A stretch of DNA of 64,000 nt from an uncultured Lachnospiraceae bacterium (GTDB lineage Bacteria > Bacillota > Clostridia > Lachnospirales > Lachnospiraceae). Positions 42,061 to 48,915 of the stretch are shown in pieces. The notes below the pieces were generated by a model. That model saw nothing but the letters and a program-made list of their open reading frames with translations, was not told the origin of the DNA and ran no database searches. Location: contig CANRZW010000015.1 in assembly GCA_947644545.1 (NCBI GenBank), positions 19,242-83,241 on the forward strand, read 5' to 3'. Numbering within the stretch: the first letter of the stretch is position 1; each line of letters starts with the position of its first letter. Both the position numbers and the translations under genes were made by a program.

Positions 42061-42369
42061 TTAAATATTTCTGTTTCAGTATTTTTGCATGCAAAGATTA
42101 GCCCGGAACCAATATCCCAAAAGAGATATATTTTGATATATAGACAAAAAATATACAGCGGTACAGAAGCAGTTTCAATAAATTCAAGACAGTAACGATC
42201 AACAATCAAACCCGGAAGGGAGTGCTGAAAACTCTCCTGCCAGGATTTTCAATACCCGTCAAAAAAATTGCCGGGAACCTTTTTGGCCCCTGGGTGGTCA
42301 TAATATACAGAAGCCGGTAAAATTAACGTTGATGTTATATTCTGCAGAATAAGGTCCGGTGGATCACAA

Positions 42370-42516
42370 GATTGAATAAATTCTCTGATGAGCAATTTAT
42401 TCAATCAAGAATTTGTGCCGAAGCGTCACAAATTCTGTTGATCGCAGAACAGAATCGGAGTATTCCTTCGGAAAACTCCTAAATTCTGCTCGCGGCCTCA
42501 GCGTAAAACGCTTCGG
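42370..42516 (+). repeat. Array of five consecutive stem-loops before the sigma operon
   Basis: In order: GATTGAATAAATT/AATTTATTCAATC (42370-42406), GAATTTGTG/CACAAATTC (42409-42435), ATTCTGTT/AACAGAAT (42432-42455), GGAGTaTTCC/GGAAaACTCC (42457-42479) and AGCGTaaaACGCT (42500-42512). The last lies in the dispersed 20-mer also found at 14073. The array ends about 40 bp before the sigma-factor ATG, so it would form most of its leader if transcription starts upstream. Confidence 0.75.
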
Positions 42517-42558
42517 AATAGAGGAAAAATCCAAAACCAGAAAGGGGGAGACAGGCCA

Positions 42559-43023
42559 ATGAAGGAGGAAGTGTTTGAGCAGCGGATCCGGGAATACACA
42601 CCGAATATGTACAGGCTTGCCTACGGTATTTTACAAAACCATGAGGACGCACAGGATGCCGTGGGCGAGACAGTACTGAGAGCCTTTGAAAAAATACATA
42701 CGTTGCGCCGTCCCGAATGCTTCCGGGCGTGGCTGATGCAGATTACGGCAAATGAGGCGAAAAAAATCTATGTCGGAAACAAGCGGAGGATTCCGCAGGA
42801 GAATATGGAAGAGCTCATGCCGGCCTTCCGGGACGATTATCACGAGCTTTGGGATGTGGTGATGGGATTGGAAATGGTTTACCGGGAGGCGATTCTGCTC
42901 TATTTCTATGAGAGTCTTTCCATCCGGGAGATCGCAAAGGCGCTTCATGTTCCGGAAGGTACGGTAAAATCCCGGCTTTCCAGAGGAAAGAGTCTGCTGC
43001 GTGAGAAGCTGTCGGATATATGA
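42559..43023 (+). CDS. ECF-type RNA polymerase sigma factor
   Basis: The 154-residue protein contains sigma region 2 (about 8-75: YTPNMYRLAYGILQNHEDAQ and CFRAWLMQITANEAKKIYV) and region 4 (about 95-150: YREAILLYFYESLSIREIAK and VPEGTVKSRLSRGKSLLREK), with no region 3. AAGGGGGAG precedes the ATG. The next gene, 42 bp downstream, encodes a membrane protein that probably acts as its anti-sigma or sensor. This is a different sigma factor from the one at 15.9 kb. Confidence 0.88.
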   Translation: MKEEVFEQRIREYTPNMYRLAYGILQNHEDAQDAVGETVLRAFEKIHTLRRPECFRAWLMQITANEAKKIYVGNKRRIPQENMEELMPAFRDDYHELWDVVMGLEMVYREAILLYFYESLSIREIAKALHVPEGTVKSRLSRGKSLLREKLSDI

Positions 43024-43065
43024 TGTATGTAGAAGGTTTTTGATGCAAAAGGAGGTTCGGACCAT

Positions 43066-44655
43066 ATGAAAAATAAAGCAGATCAGTTGGAGCGGGATTT
43101 ATTCCGCATGGCAGAGCGGGAGCAAATGATACTGCCGGAGACAGTAGATAAAGTGGTTGATGATAAGCTTTCCCAAATACACAGGTCAAAGTCCAGGGGC
43201 AGAATGACGTGGAAAAGGGCGGTGATTCTGGCGGCGGCGCTTGTGGCTATGTGTTCCCTGACCGTGACGGCAGCGGTGGGAGCCCTGCAGCGGCGTATGG
43301 AAGCCATGAACGAACGGGAGATGGAGGACTATTTTGTACAGATTTATACCAGCAGGCTGGGAGCGGATAATTACAGCCGTCCGCTGACAGACACGGAGCA
43401 GGAGCGCATGGGCAGTCTGCGCACCTCCTATGAGGAGGAAGCGGTATTTCCCGAAAAGATCCTGACCATGATTTCCTCCCCGGACGAATATAAGGGAAAA
43501 GGCGTGGCCTTTTACAAGGATACGTCCACCTTTTTTCTTCCGGAAGAGACCATGAGCGACGAGGAGCTTCTCGAGGTGATTGATTTCGTGTATAAGCGGG
43601 ATTACAGTCTGCAGGCCATGAATCAGAAGATTGAGGAGGGAGAAATTCCCTTCCCGGAACAGCAGATTGCGAAGGAGGAAGCGGCAGGGGAGGAAGAGAC
43701 GGCGAAGGGTAAGGATACGCTCCAAAATCCAGGGCAGGAGCTGACGATTCCCTATACGGGAGATCTGGAATTTCAGTATATTGCGTCGGGGCAGGACTGT
43801 ATTTTCCTGGCAGGAGAGAGCAGTATCCACAGGATGGAGATCGGAAGCAGTGACTCCGAGCCGTTCTTTGACGACTTTGAAACGGAAACCTATGTAAACG
43901 CAATGTACGAGGATAAAAAGGGAAATCTTTATCTGGGCCTGTATGCGCGCATGGATGACGGTGATGACAACGCTTACAGCGGGATAACGGTAGGGGGAGT
44001 GCGCTACAAGACATGGCTCTGGATTCTGAATGCGGACAGGGAGATACTCCGGAAGGTGGACATTTCCTTCCTGCTGGAACAGGAATATGGAGTGCAGTGC
44101 CGTATGATAACGAGAATTGTTGTGGATGAGCAGGGCTATGTCTATGTCCGGGCGGCATTTTTGGGGGATGTGCTTCTCCTTATCCTGGATGAACAGGGGA
44201 ATTATATCAGGAGCGTTACCTCCAAGGAATTTAATTGCCATGACCTGGGCGGGCTCGGAATCGGAAAGGACGGCAGGGTCTATACCCAGATACAGACGAA
44301 GGACCGCATGGGGATCGCCTCCGTTGATCCGGAAAAAGGCGCTCTGGATGAAATCTATATGGACATCGTGCCGGCGGGAACGATCATGCTGGATATCGTT
44401 GCAGCGGGGGCTGACACGGATTTTGTGTTCTGGGGATATGACGGTATCTTCACCTATAATCTGGGAGAAGACAAGGCAGTCAATGTATTGCCCGCCTATG
44501 AGGCACCCTGTAACTGGGAAGGCGTGATGCATTGCGCCCTTCCCGACGGCAGAATCGTGTTTGCGGACTGTTCGCAGTACCGCAATGAAGGGGGCAAAAT
44601 GAAAAGAGTTCCGGAGAACATCACTTTTTACTACAAATCCACTTTAACCGATTAG
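43066..44655 (+). CDS. Membrane-anchored sensor-like protein paired with sigma factor
   Basis: The family is not firmly recognised. The 529-residue protein has a cytosolic N-terminus (about 1-50), a single transmembrane helix (about 53-73, RAVILAAALVAMCSLTVTAA) and an extracytoplasmic part. Residues 75-230 are helical and acidic; residues 235-529 contain repeated strand-turn units such as DGRVYTQIQTKDRMGIASVD and WGYDGIFTYNL, suggesting a beta-propeller. The layout (short cytosolic domain, one helix, outer propeller) suits an anti-sigma factor that senses an outside signal. The N-terminus lacks the zinc-binding motif of classical anti-sigma proteins. GGAGG precedes the ATG. Confidence 0.7.
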   Translation: MKNKADQLERDLFRMAEREQMILPETVDKVVDDKLSQIHRSKSRGRMTWKRAVILAAALVAMCSLTVTAAVGALQRRMEAMNEREMEDYFVQIYTSRLGADNYSRPLTDTEQERMGSLRTSYEEEAVFPEKILTMISSPDEYKGKGVAFYKDTSTFFLPEETMSDEELLEVIDFVYKRDYSLQAMNQKIEEGEIPFPEQQIAKEEAAGEEETAKGKDTLQNPGQELTIPYTGDLEFQYIASGQDCIFLAGESSIHRMEIGSSDSEPFFDDFETETYVNAMYEDKKGNLYLGLYARMDDGDDNAYSGITVGGVRYKTWLWILNADREILRKVDISFLLEQEYGVQCRMITRIVVDEQGYVYVRAAFLGDVLLLILDEQGNYIRSVTSKEFNCHDLGGLGIGKDGRVYTQIQTKDRMGIASVDPEKGALDEIYMDIVPAGTIMLDIVAAGADTDFVFWGYDGIFTYNLGEDKAVNVLPAYEAPCNWEGVMHCALPDGRIVFADCSQYRNEGGKMKRVPENITFYYKSTLTD

Positions 44656-44690
44656 GATCTCTTGTAAACAACAGATATAATAACAGGTGT

Positions 44691-44762
44691 AATAGTGGAA
44701 ACATAAGCGGCAGGCACTGTCTTGGAAAGTAACAGGACAGTGCCTGTTGTGATTGTGGACTG
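44691..44762. repeat. 72-bp structured repeat, copy 2
   Basis: The stem is CAGGCACTGTC with GACAGTGCCTG. Relative to copy 1 the second base pair has changed from G-C to A-T on both sides, so pairing is kept. It lies 36 bp after the sensor-like gene. Confidence 0.8.
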
Positions 44763-44793
44763 CGTTGGCCGGATCTAAGATAAGGGCGGATCG

Positions 44794-44845
44794 TTACAGG
44801 AAAGGGCTACAGGAAGGGGTTACAGGAAGAGGTTTCAGAAATGAG
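44794..44845 (+). repeat. 13-bp tandem repeat, about four units
   Basis: TTACAGGAAAGGG, CTACAGGAAGGGG and TTACAGGAAGAGG follow one another, then a decayed TTTCAGAAATGAG. No gene covers it. Confidence 0.65.
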
Positions 44846-44928
44846 ACTTCTTTTTTGTGTATTTTTAATGAAAACCCGGTCCGGATTTTGGTGCAAGTGA
44901 TGAAAGTACAGGATTTAGTGAAAATCTC

Positions 44929-44957
44929 TTGACAAATTGGAGGTCAGAAAATAAAAT
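44929..44957 (+). promoter_or_regulatory. Promoter of the dehydrogenase/GPH operon
   Basis: TTGACA (44929-44934), 17-base spacer, TAAAAT (44952-44957), about 140 bp before the dehydrogenase ATG. Confidence 0.65.
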
Positions 44958-45098
44958 TAGATACATAATAAAACTATTTAATAAAGTAATAAATAAAGTA
45001 GAAATCGAAAAAGGGGGCAGAGAAAAAATTCAGGAAGAGATGGATTGATACAGCGGAATAGCAATAGATAAATGCAAAGAAAAATGGAGGAGACAGTC

Positions 45099-46148
45099 AT
45101 GGAAGGAAAAATGAAAGTAGCGGTAATGCTGGGGATTGGCAAGATGGGATTTGAGGAAAGGGATATCCCGAAAGCAAAAGACAATGAGGTGCTTGTCAAG
45201 TTGGAATATGTGGGAATCTGCGGCAGTGACCTGCATTATTACGAGACGGGGGCGATTGGTGACTATGTGGTAAAGCCGCCCTTTGTACTTGGCCATGAAC
45301 CGGGTGGAACGGTTGTGGAAGTAGGAAAGGATGTGAAGCATCTGAAAGTCGGTGACAGGGTTGCACTGGAACCGGGTAAGACATGCGGCCACTGTGAATT
45401 CTGTAAAACAGGGAATTACAATCTGTGCCCGGACGTGGTGTTTTTCGCAACGCCGCCGGTGGACGGGGTATTTCAGGAATATGTGGCTCACGAAGCGGAT
45501 CTTTGCTTTAAGCTGCCGGATCATGTAAGCACCATGGAGGGTGCATTGATTGAGCCTCTGGCAGTGGGTTTCCATGCAGCAATGCAGGGCGGCGCAAGAG
45601 CAGGACAGACAGCGGTTGTCATGGGGGCAGGCTGTATCGGTCTGGTGACAATGATGGCATTAAAGGCAATGGGCGTGTCAAAGGTATACGTGGTGGATAT
45701 CATGGAAAAACGGCTCCGGAAAGCGTTGGAGCTGGGGGCAGACGGGGTAATTGACGCCAGCCGTACAGATGCAGTGGAAGAAGTGAAGAAACTGACGGAG
45801 GGCAGAGGATGCGACCTGGCAATAGAAACGGCAGGCACACAGGTGACAACGGTACAGACGATACATATGACGAAGAAGGGTGCAACAATCGTGCTGGTGG
45901 GATACAGCAAGAGTGGGGAAATGACGCTGCCTGTGAGCCTTGCGCTGGATAAGGAACTGACCTTCAAGACGGTGTTCCGTTACCGCCATATCTATCCCAT
46001 GGCGATTGAGGCTGTTGCGGCAGGGAAGGTAAACCTGAAAGGCATTGTGACGGATGTCTTCGGGCTTGATGAGGCACAGAAAGCCATGGACTATAGCGTG
46101 AACAATAAAGCGGATATTGTGAAAGCAGTGATACGCATTGCGGAGTAG
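45099..46148 (+). CDS. Zinc-dependent polyol dehydrogenase (sorbitol/xylitol dehydrogenase-like)
   Basis: The roughly 349-residue medium-chain dehydrogenase oxidises a sugar alcohol with NAD(P). The catalytic zinc site starts at Cys41 in [11 protein letters not shown], with [12 protein letters not shown] supplying His/Glu. Four structural-zinc cysteines lie in [15 protein letters not shown], and the cofactor fold shows [31 protein letters not shown] is typical of sorbitol/xylitol dehydrogenases. The GPH symporter downstream probably brings in the substrate or its glycoside. I start at 45099, eight bases after GGAGG; the ORF-track start lies before that site. Confidence 0.87.
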   Translation: MEGKMKVAVMLGIGKMGFEERDIPKAKDNEVLVKLEYVGICGSDLHYYETGAIGDYVVKPPFVLGHEPGGTVVEVGKDVKHLKVGDRVALEPGKTCGHCEFCKTGNYNLCPDVVFFATPPVDGVFQEYVAHEADLCFKLPDHVSTMEGALIEPLAVGFHAAMQGGARAGQTAVVMGAGCIGLVTMMALKAMGVSKVYVVDIMEKRLRKALELGADGVIDASRTDAVEEVKKLTEGRGCDLAIETAGTQVTTVQTIHMTKKGATIVLVGYSKSGEMTLPVSLALDKELTFKTVFRYRHIYPMAIEAVAAGKVNLKGIVTDVFGLDEAQKAMDYSVNNKADIVKAVIRIAE

Positions 46149-46167
46149 TTGGTGTGAGATAGACGAA

Positions 46168-46202
46168 ACCCTGGAAACTGCGTACCGGATCGTTTCCAGG
46201 GT
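46168..46202 (+). repeat. Intercistronic stem-loop
   Basis: ACCCTGGAAAC and GTTTCCAGGGT form a perfect 11-bp stem with a 13-base loop between the dehydrogenase and GPH genes. There is no T-run; a stabilising or processing role is likely. Confidence 0.65.
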
Positions 46203-46244
46203 ATCTGTATGAGGGTTTGGAATCAACAGGTAAGGAGGATTGTA

Positions 46245-47621
46245 ATGGAGCAGAAGAATACAGATATAAAAGTGCCATTGATCAGTAAGATTGCCTATGG
46301 CATGGGGGATGTAGGATGTAATTTCAGCTGGATGTTTGTAGGAAATTTCCTGATGATATTTTATACGGATGTTTTCGGGATAGGGATGAGTGCAGTTGCA
46401 GGATTGATGCTGTTCTCGAGGTTCTGGGATGCGATTAATGATCCCGTAATCGGCGGTTTGAGCGACAAGACGCATACGAGGTGGGGAAGATACCGTCCCT
46501 GGCTGTTAATCGCCGCACCGTTGACCGCTCTTGTATTGATACTGACTTTCTGGGCGCATCCGGATTGGTCATCTACAGTAAAGATTGTGTACATGGCAGT
46601 TACCTACTGCATTCTGGTATTGGGTTACACCTGTGTCAACATCCCTTACGGAACTTTGTGTGGTGCCATGACACAGAATATTGAAGAGCGGGCGAAGATT
46701 AACACATTCCGTTCCGTCAGTGCGATGATTGCCATCGGTATTATCAACATCATAACGGTTCCCCTGATCGCAGCGCTTGGAAAGGGAAATGACAAGAGGG
46801 GATATCTCCTGATTGCGGTCATATACGGGTGTATTTTTGCAGCATGTCACATCTTCTGTTTTGCGAAGACCAAAGAGGTTGTGGAGGTGCCGGAAAAGGA
46901 AAAAACGCCTTTGAAAGTACAGTTGTCCGCTGTTGTGAAAAACAGGCCGTACTTAATTGCAGTGGCCGGGCAGTTCCTGTTCGGGGTGACGCTTTATGGA
47001 AGAAATGCGGATGCGCTCTACTACTTTACCTATGTGGAAGGGAATCAGGCATTATTCAGTACTTACTCTCTTTTTATTATCATCCCGTCTATCATCGGCG
47101 CGGCCTGCTTCCCGCTGGTGTTCCGTCTGACAAACAATAAAGGGCGGTCAGCTTCCATATTTGCGCTGCTTACAGGGCTTAGTATGTTTTGTATGTACTT
47201 TTTTACGGTTGGAAAATCACCCGTTCCGTTTTATCTGTTTTCCTGTCTGGCACAGTTTTTCTTTTCCGGGTTTAACACAGCGATTTATGCAATCGTACCG
47301 GACTGTGTGGAGTATGGGGAATGGAAGACGGGGCTGCGTAATGATGGTTTCCAGTATGCGTTCATTTCTTTAGGAAATAAGATTGGAATGGCGATCGGCA
47401 CTTCTGTACTGGCAGGTGTTCTGGGCAGCTTCGGATATGTAGCGAATGAACAGCAGAATCCGGCAGTGCTGGCTGTGATCAAACATTCTTTTACCACGGT
47501 TCCCGGCGTGCTGTGGATCGTAACTGCGGCAGTTTTATTTTTCTACCGCCTGAATAAGAAAGCTTATAACAAGATCGTGCTGGAGATTCAGGAAAGAAAG
47601 GAGAGTGGCAGGAATGTGTGA
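46245..47621 (+). CDS. GPH-family sugar:cation symporter
   Basis: The roughly 458-residue protein has twelve helices and the glycoside-pentoside-hexuronide symporter hallmarks: KIAYGMGDVGCNFSW at the start, FSRFWDAINDPVIGGLSDKT with the conserved Asp residues, and TRWGRYRPWLL. Relatives (MelB, XynB-type) move melibiose, xylosides or hexuronides with H+ or Na+. The substrate here is not determinable. AAGGAGGA lies six bases before the ATG at 46245, so the ORF-track start is too long. Its 3' end overlaps the HPr-like gene by 8 bases, so the two are probably translationally coupled. Confidence 0.87.
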   Translation: MEQKNTDIKVPLISKIAYGMGDVGCNFSWMFVGNFLMIFYTDVFGIGMSAVAGLMLFSRFWDAINDPVIGGLSDKTHTRWGRYRPWLLIAAPLTALVLILTFWAHPDWSSTVKIVYMAVTYCILVLGYTCVNIPYGTLCGAMTQNIEERAKINTFRSVSAMIAIGIINIITVPLIAALGKGNDKRGYLLIAVIYGCIFAACHIFCFAKTKEVVEVPEKEKTPLKVQLSAVVKNRPYLIAVAGQFLFGVTLYGRNADALYYFTYVEGNQALFSTYSLFIIIPSIIGAACFPLVFRLTNNKGRSASIFALLTGLSMFCMYFFTVGKSPVPFYLFSCLAQFFFSGFNTAIYAIVPDCVEYGEWKTGLRNDGFQYAFISLGNKIGMAIGTSVLAGVLGSFGYVANEQQNPAVLAVIKHSFTTVPGVLWIVTAAVLFFYRLNKKAYNKIVLEIQERKESGRNV

Positions 47622-47880
47622 TGTAGCTGCATTGGGAGAATTAGAACCTACAAGATCCTTTGAAATCCTGCTTGGTTCTGTAGATAAGGTAAAAGCATTT
47701 GTCAATGATATGAGCAGAATAGAGGGTGATGCATTCCTCTGTGTGGGAAAGTATGTGATTGATGCAAAATCGATCATGGGAATTTTCAGTTTAGAGCTGT
47801 CAAAGCCATTGCGGCTTGAGATCGAGAACTGGAAAGAGGAATATATGGCAACTCTGGAAAAGTATTTGAATCATGAATAG
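47614..47880 (+). CDS. HPr/Crh-like small protein lacking the catalytic histidine
   Basis: The roughly 88-residue protein aligns by eye to the PTS phosphocarrier HPr: GSVDKVKAFVNDMSRIEGDA corresponds to the first helix, and VIDAKSIMGIFSLEL to the regulatory-serine segment (KSIMGxxSL around Ser46). The residues where HPr has the phosphorylatable His15 (LHARPA) read PTRSFEILL, with no histidine. This resembles Crh, which is phosphorylated only on Ser46 and serves in carbon catabolite control. The C-terminal RLEIENWKEEYMATLEKYL is longer and more charged than usual. It overlaps the GPH symporter gene. AAAGGAGAG precedes the ATG. Confidence 0.7.
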   Translation: MCDVAALGELEPTRSFEILLGSVDKVKAFVNDMSRIEGDAFLCVGKYVIDAKSIMGIFSLELSKPLRLEIENWKEEYMATLEKYLNHE

Positions 47881-47893
47881 CCTGTCGGAAGAT

Positions 47894-47940
47894 ACAGGTA
47901 TGGCAGCAGTCAGGCAGCTGTCATACCTGTTTTCTTTTCA
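47894..47940 (+). terminator. Terminator of the dehydrogenase/GPH/HPr-like operon
   Basis: ACAGGTATGGCAGC pairs with the complementary GCTGTCATACCTGT (one mismatch), followed by TTTCTTTTC. Confidence 0.85.
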
Positions 47941-48231
47941 ATAATATATCCTCCGCCAAGACCGCTTGTAAGTTGATGATTTTATAGGTTAGAATAAATA
48001 AAACCTCTCTTTTGCTCTTTCATTGAATGGTATAGGCTGTTTAACTTTTTTGTCTATGGATACTTATCTGTTTGTAACCAGATTGTAATATCTGTTGTCT
48101 ATGATGAAGATACGGAGCTGAGTTTCAATGCTTTCTATCCTGTTTCTACAGGAAAGCGTTCCGGACATTGCGAGGCTGCGAAGTAAGTTTACTTTTTTGT
48201 GGCAAATTAAAGACAAGGAGAAGCAGGCAGT
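47941..48231. other. Intergenic leader region before the FtsX-type ABC operon
   Basis: No gene is seen. A weak hairpin TCCTGT-ttct-ACAGGA lies near 48140, and TTGTAA-type repeats (TTTGTAACCAGATTGTAATA) near 48075 could be response-regulator sites. I see no convincing -35/-10 pair. Confidence 0.3.
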
Positions 48232-48915
48232 ATGGATATTTTAAAGGCGGTACATCTTAAGAAGTATTACGGAAGCGGGGAGAATCTGGTAAAGGCGGTG
48301 GACGATGTCAGTTTCGGCATTGAGAAGGGCAGCTTCACGGCGATCGTGGGGACGTCTGGCAGCGGCAAGACAACGCTGCTGAATCTGATCGGGGGACTGG
48401 ACTTTGTGGATGCGGGGGAGGTCATCATAGACGGACACTCAATCATGGAGATGTCGAAGGAAGAGCTGACGGTGTTTCGGCGTCGGAATATCGGTTTTGT
48501 CTTCCAGAATTACAATCTGATATCGGTACAGAATGTGTATAAAAATATCGTGCTTCCCATCCGGCTGGACGGCAGGAAACCGGATCGGGATTATATCGCG
48601 CAGATCTGTGGACAGCTGGGGATCGAAGGGAAAATGGACCGGTATCCCAATCAGCTTTCCGGCGGACAGCAGCAGAGGGTGTCCATCGCCAGAGCCATTG
48701 CGGCCAAGCCGGCGGTGCTGCTGGCGGATGAACCGACCGGCAACCTGGATACCAGAACGAGCACGGAGGTGATGGGATTGTTGAAGATGACTTCCAGGGA
48801 ATTCAACCAGACGATCATTATGATCACGCACGATGATGCTATCGCACAGCTGGCGGATCGGGTGATCCATATCGAGGACGGTAAGCTGGTGAGAGAGCAG
48901 GAGGTGCAGGCATGA
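48232..48915 (+). CDS. ABC transporter ATP-binding protein (MacB/BceA-like)
   Basis: The 227-residue ATPase is of the LolD/MacB/BceA class: Walker A VGTSGSGKTTLL (about 39-50), Q-loop FVFQNYNLISV, signature QLSGGQQQRVSIAR, Walker B LLADEPTGNLD, H-loop MITHD. It overlaps the FtsX-domain permease gene by 4 bases (ATGA) and forms a transporter with it. A two-component system follows 50 bp after the permease, as in antimicrobial-peptide sensing/detoxification modules. AAGGAG lies about 11 bases before the ATG. Confidence 0.9.
   Translation: MDILKAVHLKKYYGSGENLVKAVDDVSFGIEKGSFTAIVGTSGSGKTTLLNLIGGLDFVDAGEVIIDGHSIMEMSKEELTVFRRRNIGFVFQNYNLISVQNVYKNIVLPIRLDGRKPDRDYIAQICGQLGIEGKMDRYPNQLSGGQQQRVSIARAIAAKPAVLLADEPTGNLDTRTSTEVMGLLKMTSREFNQTIIMITHDDAIAQLADRVIHIEDGKLVREQEVQA

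Noticed and set aside
43186-44532. 448-residue minus-strand ORF
   Set aside because: Antisense of the sensor-like gene paired with the sigma factor; no ribosome binding site or domain.
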